In this document: piece by piece, positions 33,921 to 44,273 of the stretch
Position numbering within the stretch: the stretch's first letter is position 1
Layout: each line of letters opens with the position of its first letter
Assembly: GCF_035222375.1 (NCBI RefSeq)
Contig: NC_085887.1
Span: 2,145,501-2,209,500 of the forward strand
Length of the DNA: 64,000 nt
Direction: 5' to 3'
From: Podospora pseudocomata
Taxonomy: Eukaryota > Ascomycota > Sordariomycetes > Sordariales > Podosporaceae
Made by a program: the position numbers and the translations under genes
The notes under the pieces: model-generated
The model's database searches: none
What the model was told of the DNA's origin: nothing
Seen by the model: the letters and a program-made list of their open reading frames with translations, nothing else

Positions 33921-34912
33921 ATGTCAGACCAAGCCAAACGCCGCCTCGAGGCCACGGCCAACCACCTCTCCGGCAGCTCCAGCCTCGCCCCCATCATCAA
34001 AGTAGCCCCTGAATCCACCACCCCCCGAGCCGCCGGCAAGGTGGTCATCATCACTGGTAAGTTCATATATCATACCCTTCACCTATGCTCAAACACATCA
34101 ACATAGGGCTAACAAACCTCCCAGGCGCCAACTCCCTCCTCGGCATCGGCCGCGCCTCAGCCCACCAATTCGCCCAAAACGGCGCCCGCGCAGTCTACAT
34201 CTGCGACTTTGACCCCTCCAACCTCGCCGCCCACAAAGCAGAGCTCACAACCCTCTACCCCTCAGTCGACGTCCACACCCGCCAATTCGACGCCGCCCAC
34301 GAGCCCTCTGTGGTCGAAGTCATCAACCACGCCATGAACACCTACGGCAGGCTAGACGTCTTCTTCGCCAACGCCGGCACCATCGGCCCCAACGCCCTCT
34401 TCACCGACGTCGACCCATCCGGCTTCATGGAAACGATGCGCGTCAACTCTTTGTCTGTCTTTTTGGCAGCCAAGCACGCCGCCCCGGCGATGCAAAAGAC
34501 CAGTCCAGGTAAAAAGGTTCCGGGGGGGAGTATTATTGCTACTGCGTCGGTGGCGGGGTTGAGGAGTAATGCTGGTGATACGAGCTACTCGGCTTCAAAG
34601 GCGGCGGTGGTGTCAATGGCGCAGACGATTTCTTATCAGCTGGCGGGGACGGGGGTGAGGATTAATGCGCTGTGTCCAGGGCTGATCGAGACGGGGATGA
34701 CGGCGCCTGTGTTTGAGATGGCAAGGCAGAGGGGGACGCAGAAGAAGATTGGGCAGCTGAATCCCCTCAAGAGGGGGGGACACGCGGATGAGATTGCGAG
34801 GGTGGCGTTGTTTTTGGGGAGTGATGAGAGTAGTTATGTGAATGGGCAGGCGTGGGCGGTGGATGGGGGGTTGAGTGCTGGGCATCCTTTTGTGCCGGGG
34901 AGGTTGGGTTGA
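33921..34912 (+). CDS. Short-chain dehydrogenase/reductase (SDR), 307 aa
   Basis: An NAD(P)-dependent oxidoreductase of the classical SDR type; substrate unknown. Exons 33921-34056 and 34125-34912; the 68-nt intron (GTAAGT donor, CAG acceptor) falls inside the cofactor Gly motif. The motif reads TGANSLLGIG, two residues longer than the usual TGxxxGxG, a variant I associate with a fungal SDR subgroup. Other hallmarks: CDFDP after strand beta-2 (acidic, which favours NAD over NADP), FANAGTIG (128-130 NAG), catalytic Ser near 187 and YSASK (Tyr200, Lys204), then the PGLIETGMTA loop and a C-terminal SSYVNGQAWAVDGGLS. A 40-residue N-terminal extension precedes the fold. There are no biosynthetic neighbours, so no pathway can be assigned. 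Confidence 0.88.
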
Positions 34913-37672
34913 TGTGTGAGATTGGTAGTGGTGACGAGTCGTGATTATGTGGTTAATGAACATGGAGGGATGATGAGAGATCTGGTAATCATCGTGAGTG
35001 AGATGAGGTCGACGATAATGGACTTTTTACCGGGATTACGGACGAACAGGATATCGAGGTCGACTGTAAACACGTAGAAGTCTTGCATAGATGCATCTAT
35101 TTGTTTCACCACAGAGGAATATCTCTCCAACTGTCCCATATCGGTTCTCGGATGTGGTAAGAAGTGTGCGATCGGTGACAGCCAGGTGTCACGTGCGCAA
35201 CACGTGACCGAACACAACAGTGCAGGCCTTGAGGAATGGTTTGCGGGTACCAGAAGCGGTTAGTGAGAAGCAAGAACTGGCTTCGTTCGAAACCATCCCC
35301 TATTTTGCTCGGTGTTATTAATTCCAGGCTTCATTTGGGTGTGATCACGAGAGCAGTCTCCCCCCCAAGCTTCCTCAGATTGGTTCATTTGGCGAAACCA
35401 GCTGCGAACTGCGGCGTGGGATTTGGCTGTTTTGTTGGTTTCGAAAGCGGGCGGTTGACATCCCAGGTGGCCCAGCGTGGGATGTGCATCCAAACTGGGG
35501 TGCATTAGGGGCTTGCATTGCCGAGTTTGACGTCTACCACAACACAATCCCACCGTCAAGCCTCGCTTTTTTAACTGGTAAACGCGCGAGCGTGGAAAAT
35601 ACAGTGTACTGCGTCAGTTCAGTCTCTTGATTTTTGTTCTCTTGTTCAGGAAGTGGAAATAGCGTCAAGAAACTGTGTTGACTTTCTACCAATCACAGTG
35701 AAACACAAGTTTGATTTGCGTGGGGTGTTTTCTCAGGGTTCTCTTTGATGAGTGCACGGACACACCCTTGACCCCAGAAAATACAATTAGCTGGAGGGAC
35801 CTATGACGTATTTTGTGCCAGGCCGACGCGGAATCCAGGCCGCGACATAGCTCTTACACGCGAGAGCTTTCCAATTCCATCTTCTCGCTTCGCAGTGTCC
35901 TTTGTCCCGAAGAGACGGATTGATTTGGGAGAGAAGGCGGGGGGGGGGATTGGAAATATCTGCGGTATTAAGAGCAGTGCAGTGTTCTTATTCATGATGT
36001 AGAAATCGTATGTTTCTTTGTGGGCAGGTCTACCAATGAACTGGATTTCCCATCTCTTGAGAGACTTGGCTGCATAGACAAAAAAGACTCGACGATTTAG
36101 GGGATGGATAATGTTTCACCCAAATCGGATCCATCCGGGTAGTGAGTCTAGATCGATATTTTGATTGACCGCCTCGCTTCTGAGGGAAGAAGTGTGCCGT
36201 GTGAGCGTGCAGCGATCTGGCATCTCCTCCGCGCGTTCGCTCGGTCACAGATGAGGCGGGTACACTACGCTACTAGATCAGGCGTCAACAAACTGATCAT
36301 CCACTTGTCAACGTGGCTTTCGAGCAGCCACATGAAGCGCAAGGAAAAGTCCCAAGTGATGAAAAGAAAAGAAGAACATGGTGACTTTTGTGCTATGCTG
36401 TGCGCTATGCACGCGACTCGCCGCCAAGAAGCGGAGAACCTAGAGTTCGTGTGGGGGAAACGAGACGGTTCTACGACAGCATTGTTGCTAACCGTATCCC
36501 CCGCCCGCGGCCTGGGGTTGTATTCTGTGATGTGCAATCAAGGGAAATATCACCAATCTCAAAGAAGGGGAAGGGGTACGACCTGGGGGAATTGCATGGC
36601 GTACGCTGACGGCGCTGTGGGAGGGGAAAGATGTCATTGTGCAAAGGTAGGAACTCAAGTTTGCTACCTCTGTTCTCAACGTTTAACCCCGACGTAGCTC
36701 CGTACAGGTACAAACTCGGTGTAACGGACAGGGATTTAGAGTGCCTCGACGAGGCTTTCACTGCAGGGACTCTTCCAGCTCTTTTTGGCTGTTGGTGGCG
36801 AGGAAACGTCGACTTTTTCGTCAGAGAGAGTAGCAGAGAGAGGAGAGAAGAGCGAAGAGAGAGGAGAGGGGGAGAGAATTCCAGATCAAGAAAAAGACGG
36901 ACTTTGTCTTTCTCCGTGACCCTAACCCAGTTTGAGCTCCCGTCGTCCCGCGGCTGGACAGCTGGACGCTTCGCGCAGTGGCATGCCCGTTCATTGACAC
37001 TGTGCAGCCACTACCACCCCACCGTCTTTGGTGGAGCGCTCCACTCATCAACCACAACCAGGGCCCCATCCCCATACCCGCACCCTCACACGTTTGACTT
37101 TCTTTCACTGTTTTACCTTCGACAGCCCACAAACCAAATCGCTTCGAGCTGCCAGAGCACAGCACCCTCTCGCCCTGCTTTTTGCTTTGCGACAGGCAAG
37201 GCAGCCCCCCTATTCCATTCTCTTTTCTTTTAATCCCAAAGAACCTTCTCAATTCTCTCTGTCAAGATGGGGAAACCGTAATCACCAGCAACGCCCTCCA
37301 CTCAGAGGTGCCTAGGATCTCTTTCTGATCCTGCCCACCGAGCCACCCACTCTTATTACCCAACCATCCCGCTCTAACTCGCGACTCCCGGTCCCCGACT
37401 CCCGGCATCACTTCCACTTCGTCCTCCTAAAAACTCAAAAAGCAAAAAGAGTCCCGGCCTTCTTGACCGACCCGACCACCTTGGCCGACGATCCACCTCT
37501 CGCCTGCATTGTTCACGGCTTCCTCCGACCGTCCCGTGAGACCACACCCCGGCGACCGCCATCCACTGCTCCACCGCCCACTTCCTGGTCTGATCGGATC
37601 CGACATTTCCCAATCTGCCCCATAACGACTACCCAACCTTGGCTTCACCCATTCTACCTGTTACCTCCTGTC
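34913..37672. other. Long intergenic region before the Siw14-like gene
   Basis: About 2.8 kb. No supported gene. A short minus-strand stretch near 34985-35100 (DFYVFTVDLDILFVRNPGKK) has codon-like usage and might be a remnant. ORF 36631-37233 (plus) lacks bias. The last several hundred bases are C/T-rich and probably contain the 5'UTR of the phosphatase gene. Confidence 0.45.
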
Positions 37673-38773
37673 ATGGGTGCTGGCACTGCCATAAAAACGA
37701 CTCTCGGTCTCTTCGCCATGTCTGAAGGAGGGAAAGTTGTCATGTCCAAGAGGAGTGCTCGGCCATACATCGAAGAAGACGAAATGGAGAAACAAACACT
37801 GGAATATCAGGCCAATGGGGACGAGAGAAGAAGCACGGCGTCGACATCTACCACCTACAGCAGTCAATCCAGCCTCGAGTCATCGCCATCAGTCCATGCC
37901 GCCGACCCGGAGAGAGATGTGGAACAGCTTCAACTCTCAAGTCAGAAACACCGCACATCCACCACCGGACCCCGCGATGCCTTTCACCCGCCAAATGACG
38001 ACCTCGAGTCTGGCTCAATATCAGCTCTTGAGCTGGACAGGATACTTCCAACCGAGGGCCGGCCCTCCAATTTTGGTGTCGTTGTTCCAGGCGTCTACAG
38101 AAGCAGTTTCCCACAGTCGGAGGACTATGGCTTTATCGAGGGCTTGAAGTTGAAGACAATTGTGTAGGCACCACCCACTCTGCTCTTCAATTTTGCAAGG
38201 AAGCTGTTACTAACATGAAACGCAGCACCCTTGTACAAAAAGAGTTCCCACAAGGCTATGACAAGTTCATTGAGAGGAATGGCATCAACCACTGCGTCTT
38301 TGACATGAAGGGCACCAAGAAGCAGGCCATCCCGATTGCCACCATGAGGTCAATTCTCCGGCTGGTTCTGGACCGCAGGAATCACCCATTGCTGATTCAC
38401 TGCAATCACGGCAAGGTATGAATTCAGTCCGGATTTTGCATTATTACGAAGCAGTTCTCTGACAGTATGACAGCATCGCACTGGGTGTGTCGTTGGTGTG
38501 GTGCGCAAACTCTCTGGCTGGGAGCTTGGCAACGTGCTTAGCGAGTACAAGAAGTACGCCGAGCCGAAGGTCCGAGACTGTGACGTAAATTACATCACCG
38601 GCTTTGAGCCGGCCGACATTTCGAACCTTTTTCGAGAGGTGACCTTGCCATTTCGAACCCGAAACTTCCTCCGAGCCACCTTCTTCGCCCTCATCATGAC
38701 CGTCATCTGGCTATTTTCAGGCACCAAGCTAATATCAGCGGCGCCTCAGCGAGGCAAAGTGTTGGAAGAGTAG
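37673..38773 (+). CDS. Siw14/Oca-type atypical dual-specificity phosphatase with C-terminal membrane anchor (326 aa)
   Basis: Siw14-family enzymes remove the beta-phosphate from 5-diphosphoinositol phosphates; Oca proteins are relatives. Exons 37673-38163, 38226-38415 and 38474-38773, with short GT-AG introns of 62 and 58 nt. The domain begins GRPSNFGVVVPGVYRSSFPQ and continues KTIVTLVQKEFPQGYDKF. The active site is IHCNHGKHRTGCVVG (Cys223, Arg229; CX5R), with the W-helix SGWELGNVLSEYKKYAEPK after it. An unusual C-terminal extension contains a hydrophobic helix (LRATFFALIMTVIWLFSG, about 299-316), so the enzyme may sit on a membrane. About 150 Ser-rich residues precede the domain. The ATG at 37673 is the first in frame; one at 37718 is an alternative. 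Confidence 0.85.
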
Positions 38774-39438
38774 TGCAATGGCACAGCTTTGGGTAGATTG
38801 GGACAAGAGGAGAAATCGGCAGGGATCGTGGGACGAGTCACCATGGGCGAGGCTGTCTGATATTATTGCATTCACACAACCCCCTTACCTTTGATATACT
38901 GCATCGGTATTTTTTGGGACGGGGATGGCATAGTGGCATAGAAACCCCTCAAGACTCGTTGGGACAAGGGAGCGGAGACTGATCAAGTGCTGAAGTGGTC
39001 TCCCTGGCGTTTTTTTCTTAGTTATTTTTTTATTGGCGGCTAGCATCTTTTTTATTCCCTAGTAGCCTCCTTTTTGTTTTCTTTTGTCTCTCTGGGTACA
39101 TTTTTTTGGGTCTTTTTTGAGTGAGAACCCGTTTATTGAGGGGGACTATGCTACACTAGTTGTATAGTATATTTTATATGTACAAGACAGAGACATGGGG
39201 GTGATATTACTCGCCCCCGGGTATGTCCATGCTGAGCTTTTTGGCTAGGTATGGCTGCCGTGCTTCTTTTGCCGGGCAACTGGTGGGAGAAGCGTCGATA
39301 GAAACTATGCAAATTTTGAGAAGACAAACAACCAGCCTTGTGTCATTCCATCCTTGAACTCGCATGCCACATCGTCGAAATCCTATTGCCATCTCCCCCT
39401 TTTTCAGTCTTTTTATCTCCAGTTTTGAGTAGCAAGTT
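38774..39438. other. Convergent 3' region, Siw14-like / AIM19
   Basis: About 660 bp, T-rich around 39000-39120, between two genes that end toward each other. It is likely made up of 3'UTRs and poly(A) signals; nothing else was seen. Confidence 0.45.
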
Positions 39439-39981
39439 TTAATCATCATACACCCCCCACCTGTTTACTTCCCTCCTCTCTTCTTCTTCTGCCTTGCGGT
39501 CGCCGGTAGCGTAGACGTAGGCTCCGCAGACGGTGTTGATGGCGCCGATTCCCATTGCGAGTCCGCGGACGCCGCCGCGGAGGGACATGAACTTTTGGCG
39601 GACGCCGCCCGGGGGTGAGCGGCGGGAGGCGAGGAGGACGTAGATGCCTGACCAGGCTGCGTTTGTGCCGGCGCCGTCGACTTTGAAGCCGGCGAGGGTG
39701 AGATAGGAGGAGAAGGCGAGGAGGGGGGAGAAGAGGAAGGGGAGGGGTTGGAAAGGGCGGAGGTGGAGGGCTAGGGCTAGGGAGGAGAGGGTCATTGGGG
39801 GGATGGAGGATGCTGGGGGTGTATTAGTATCAAGATGGTGAATGAGGAGGGGGAAGAAAGAGAAGGGGAGGAGGGTGGGCCAGATAGGGGATGTGTGAGA
39901 GTGGTGTTTAGGAGTTGACTTACTGCCCCAGGCGCGGATGGTGTCACGGAAGGTGACTTTGTCTTGGTTTGTTGAAGCCAT
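39439..39981 (-). CDS. AIM19: AIM19-family mitochondrial protein (143 aa)
   Basis: Aim19 is a small membrane protein linked to mitochondrial inheritance; its biochemical role is unknown. Exons 39981-39924 and 39812-39439. The 111-nt intron has a GTAAGT donor and CAG acceptor, is a multiple of three and contains no stop, so retention would insert 37 residues. The protein reads MASTNQDKVTFRDTIRAWG, then TLSSLALALHLRPFQPLPFL (membrane), SYLTLAGFKVDGAGTNAAWS (family hallmark DGAGT-AAWS), a basic loop (RRSPPGGVRQKF), SLRGGVRGLAMGIGAINTVC (membrane) and a charged tail EEEERREVNRWGVYDD. The ATG at 39981 is preferred over an upstream in-frame GTG. Confidence 0.75.
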   Translation of the reverse strand: MASTNQDKVTFRDTIRAWGSKSTPKHHSHTSPIWPTLLPFSFFPLLIHHLDTNTPPASSIPPMTLSSLALALHLRPFQPLPFLFSPLLAFSSYLTLAGFKVDGAGTNAAWSGIYVLLASRRSPPGGVRQKFMSLRGGVRGLAMGIGAINTVCGAYVYATGDRKAEEEERREVNRWGVYDD

Positions 39982-40867
39982 TCTGAGCACTGGTATTTGG
40001 TCGACGGTTTCAAGACGGGTATCTGAGTATCGATTGAATAGAGAGCTTCAGTGCGGTCGTAAGTCTCCAATATCTCGTCGTCTCATCTCCACATGTTGTC
40101 GCTCACTTCACTCGCTTTACTCTTCACTCACTCACTCACACAAATCCATAATGAACTTTTCCCCAAAAAACCAGTGACGTCGTTTGGTTGGTTCTGCCGC
40201 TGCGACAGGGCAAGTGAGATGACTAAGCAACCGATACAGCGCCCCCTGCCGGGGAAAAAAACGTCACGCACGGGCCAACGGGTTGTTGTCCCTGGCACTG
40301 GAGAATCAGATGGTTCTGGAACAGCAGCAGGAGGAAGAGTTCACTCACCAGTGTCACGGGTGTGTGATGGATTCACAATGGAAAATAGATGTCTGAATTG
40401 AACTATATTCAACAAATCTATCATCTTATTTTTTCTGGCTTCCGCGTTTCATTTCAACTTCTGGAAGGATGTTGTTCGTGGGGGTGATATAGAAAAGCGA
40501 ATGTGGGGGCGCTGCAGTCAGTGTGCGGCGGTCTCCAAAAAAGCCACGCTTTCCGGTGTGTCCTCCTGTCGCTGTCTGTCACCAGTGGTGTTTCGCTTGC
40601 GTTCGACTCTGCAAGATCCAATCGCAATCCAACTTTTTTACGACCTCTCTTTTCGCAAAGGCAGTTCTTGTTGCTTTTTATCATCGCTCTCCCAATCTCA
40701 GAAGAGAGAATTCTTGCCGCGACAGATAAATCTGATTCCACCAACCGGTCTTGCGACTCCCCCCGTCTCCGACAGCCGATAGATATCCAACTCCAACATC
40801 ACCCCCTTTACTACACCACCACCGCCACCACCACCACTTCAACACCACCGCAGTCCCAAGGGCAACC
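39982..40867. promoter_or_regulatory. Divergent promoter region, AIM19 / J-protein
   Basis: About 890 bp between outward-facing genes. CT-rich tracts precede the J-protein start, and a TCACTCACTCACTCA run lies near 40124-40140. No specific site was called. Confidence 0.4.
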
Positions 40868-42033
40868 ATGCCCGAAGCCAAAACCTCCGGCGCCTCCGCC
40901 AGCGACGGCACCGCCCGCTCCCGCACAGCAGCCGGCGCCTCCTCCTCCACCCACAACGGCCACAACCAAGGCTCCCAATCGCGCACCTACACCCCCGACC
41001 AAAAAGCCGCCGTCCTCCGCATCCGCCGCTGCTCCCCCACCGCCTTCTACGAGATCCTCGACATCCAAAAAACATGCACCGACTCCGAGGTGAAAAAGGC
41101 ATACCGCAAGCTCTCCCTCTTGACACACCCCGACAAAAACGGGCACGAGCACGCGGACGAGGCGTTCAAGATGGTCGCGAGAGCGTTCAGTGTCTTGGGG
41201 GATAAGGAAAAGAGGGATAAATTTGATCGGTTTGGGACTGATCCCGATAGTAGATTTGAGTCGGCCAGGGCAGCGGCGAGGGAGGGAACAGGGATGGGTG
41301 GGTTTGGGGGGCGGCCAAGGGGGGGAGGTTTCGGGGGTTGGGAGGAGGAAATTAGTCCTGAAGAAATGTTTGCTAGGTTTTTTGGGGGTGGTGGCGGGGG
41401 GATGGGTGGTGGGTTTGGGGGGCCTTTTGGGGGTGAGTACTTCTGGGAGGGAGATGAAAAGAAATGGATGCTGACAAGTGAACAGGTATGGACGGCGGAC
41501 AATTCTTCTTCAACCTCGGCGGCATGGGCGGGCCGGGGATAAGAGTCCACCAATTCGGCGGCGGTAGACCAAGAGCAAGGCCTAGAAACCCCGGGCAGGA
41601 GGAACCACCGGCCAGCATGCTCGGGACGATACTGGGACTTTTACCCATCATCATCTTATTCATCTTTCCGATCATTTCGTCTATTTTCTCCGGGTTGACG
41701 ACCATCACGACGCCGGCGACGCCGAGCATGGTGTTTGACCAGCCGTATGCGTCGTATACTGTCGAGAGGATGATGCCAAACTACAAGACAAAGTACTACC
41801 TCAACAAGGCCGACATCAAGTCTTACACCCCGGCCAAGTTCAACTGGTTGGATAGGCAGGCCGAGGTGGTGTTTGTGCAGCAGCTGAGGATCGAGTGTGA
41901 GAAGGAGATGCAGAGGAAGCAGGAGCTGAAGGACCAGGCGACGGGGTGGTTTTCTTATAACAAGGACAAGATGGAGTTGGCTAATAACTTTCCCATGCCG
42001 CAGTGTAGGAGGCTGAATTCGTTGAACAAGTAG
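40868..42033 (+). CDS. ER membrane J-protein of the DNAJB12/B14 (Hlj1-like) type, 370 aa
   Basis: An Hsp40 co-chaperone anchored in the ER membrane with its J-domain in the cytosol, acting with Hsp70 in ER-associated degradation. Exons 40868-41432 and 41486-42033; the 53-nt intron has a GTGAGT donor, a GCTGAC branch point and a CAG acceptor. A Ser/Thr-rich N-terminus is followed by the J-domain (59-123; PTAFYEILDIQK, HPD at 87-89 in LLTHPDKNG). A Gly/Phe-rich region comes next (FGGRPRGGGFGGW, FFGGGGGGMGGG), then one membrane helix (LGTILGLLPIIILFIFPIIS, about 234-253) and a C-terminal luminal domain of the DUF1977 type (SYTVERMMPNYKTKYYL, FNWLDRQAEVVFVQQLRIEC). The order and length match DNAJB12/14 relatives. 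The ATG context (CAACCATGC) is good. Confidence 0.9.
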
Positions 42034-42332
42034 TTTGAGGTGACGGGGGAAGGTATTGGTTGCCGTTGTTTTTTTGCATGAGATAAATACTTAGATAATG
42101 GTAGTGGTGTTTGGGAGTGAGGGGGAGGGTGGAAGCGTTGGAAAGCTAGGTAGCTTGTGATGCCACTGCTGCCACTCGCTTGTAATGAGATTATGAAGAT
42201 GTGTACGATGAGGTGTGTGTATAAACGAGTGATCTAACCTGGTGCTATGTACACAATCGATGGTGTTCCCGAACTTTGCTGAGTCGATCATAGTTTCGCT
42301 CTCTTTTGTCCAACCTTTTTATATCCATCTTA

Positions 42333-42425
42333 TTTTGGATTGTAGATAAGTTATCCATGATTTGGTATGTATTCTCTCTTAAAAAACACATCCCAATCAT
42401 GGATAACTTATATACAATCCCAAAA
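42333..42425. repeat. Long near-perfect inverted repeat (hairpin)
   Basis: Two 33-nt arms, 42333-42365 and 42393-42425, pair almost completely (a few single-base differences), separated by 27 nt. Pairing may continue partly into the loop. Central arm sequence: ATAAGTTATCCATGAT against ATCATGGATAACTTAT. It lies about 300 nt past the J-protein stop. It could be a strong 3' RNA hairpin, a small foldback element or a source of small RNAs; no target-site duplication was clear. Confidence 0.8.
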
Positions 42426-42799
42426 GAAAAGAGATCCGATCCCTCCCATCCCTCACTCGATACCCAAACCCACTCGACCCTCTCTATCCTTCCGAATCTT
42501 GTCATCCGCATCCCGCACGAACCCAAGCAGCGTCACCTTTTGTCGACAATAAGAACAATCCCTCGCAAAATGGAGAGGCTATCCCATATCATTCCCGCTC
42601 ACACTATCCAACCCCAGCCACGGCCGCACACATGAGAGGTGGAACCGATGACGACAGGGCAACTCAAACACCCCGTCGAAGCTCTGCTCAAACAGGTCTT
42701 CCATGAAAATCGGACAGATGTGCTTCTCCTCTTGCTCCTCGTCCTTTTGCCGCCCTTTCTTCTCCTGTCTCTTTTCATGCTGTCCCTCCTCCTGCTGTC

Positions 42800-42849
42800 C
42801 CTCCTCCTCCTCCTCCTCCTCCTCCTCCTCCTCCTCCTCCTCCTACTCC
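42800..42849. repeat. (CTC)n microsatellite
   Basis: About 16 CTC units with imperfect flanks (42780-42855). Non-coding here. Confidence 0.85.
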
Positions 42850-44273
42850 TCATCCCCCATCCCCTCTCCCCTCTTACAACCCCTCCCGCTCGGAGCCACA
42901 GAGGTAAACCACTCGAAAACCAACTCACCACGCTTACAAGCCCCCCCCTGGCCGTCGTGTGCCTCCTAATCGCCGCAACACCAACCATCCAGAAAAAGAC
43001 CGGTCGATCAAAAGCTTTTGGTGTGTAACCGTTTGCTCGACCCTATACTTGGTGGAAGGTGATGAGAAAGGGGTGACGCTCGCTTCGGTGCATGCAGCAC
43101 AGCCCCGGAGCTCATCATCAATCTCAACAAAATCTCTCAACGTGGTTTCAGGAGGTGTAAACAAAGAGCCGCATCTCCACAGCAACCACAAGCTTTTGAG
43201 TAGATGTGACGGAAGTCAACCTCGACTTATCTCGGACTCAAACGACCTCCGCGGGCCTGTGGCTCAAGGGCAGCCACAGGGTCGGCCCACTTACCTGTTG
43301 AGAAAACCACCTTTGAAGGTCCAGATTCCTCCCCCTGAATAGGTGGAGCCCACCAGCCACAGCCACACACAGCCTTTGCCAGGCGCCTGGTCTGAAAGTG
43401 AGACAAACCTCGACGAGGACATTGCAATCCCCACAGTCGCTCGTCATATAAAGACAAAGTCTTCTGGGTCTTATCAGGTACAACTCGATGATCCACAGCT
43501 GGCAGCAACTCGTTGTGGCGACGCTTCTCTCGGTGGCAGCCATCAACGCCAAGACATCTCACCACCAGCATGTGAAAGCCTTGCTGCGGGAAAAGAGTCC
43601 AAGGGAATGTTTGAAAAAAATATCAAAGTTCGATGGAAATACGTTCATTCATGGGGAAGAAAAAAGACATATATCCCCTAGTTTTAGACATGGCACTTGG
43701 GAGTCTCTAGGAAACCGATAGTGTATCAAGGACACATTGATCAACCTGTATCGATCAACAAGTCAGCGAAGCTCCTCCTCGTGGTCCTCTCTGTCCATAT
43801 TGTAAAAAATAAAATAAAAAAAATAAACAAATAATAATAATAAAAAGCCAAAAGGAGGAAATACTCTAGATAAAAACGACTAGGCCAATAAACACACCGA
43901 GAACTTCCAGTTGCTGAGAATGCTCTTTTTTAACAACTTTGGTTTCGTTAAGGAGAGCGAATCCCCTGTCATGCCTTGATTCCCACCACGGCTCTATGGG
44001 AGCTTCGCTCTAGCAAAAGTAATGTAGATCCGTCTTCCAGAAAGATACTTCTTCCATTAACCGGACATAGCCAAACTGCTCCGCCTGTCACGAACAAAAC
44101 ACCGCCTCAACAACCCCCATCACTTTATCTAGGCATGCACACTTGAAATCACATTCCCGGATCCAACCAGCACCACTTCGTATTCCTCCATCTTTCAACC
44201 GGATAAAAAGATAACTCAGACTATAATACAACCCGAACCCAAAATCCATCCCTCATTTTCCTTTCCCACCCCC

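Larger units (their letters stand above)
42034..44273. other. Convergent intergenic region, J-protein / XDH
   Basis: About 2.2 kb. Holds the hairpin at 42333-42425, a CTC microsatellite and an A/T-rich tract (43805-43850). No ORF was accepted; 42959-43342 and 43343-43681 lack bias. Both flanking genes end here. Confidence 0.45.

Noticed and set aside
35280-35310. GTTCGAAAC resembling a tRNA T-loop (B box)
   Set aside because: No matching T-stem, anticodon arm or A box around it.
36631-37233. 200-codon plus-strand ORF before the Siw14-like gene
   Set aside because: Composition follows the C/T-rich leader; no coding bias or domain.
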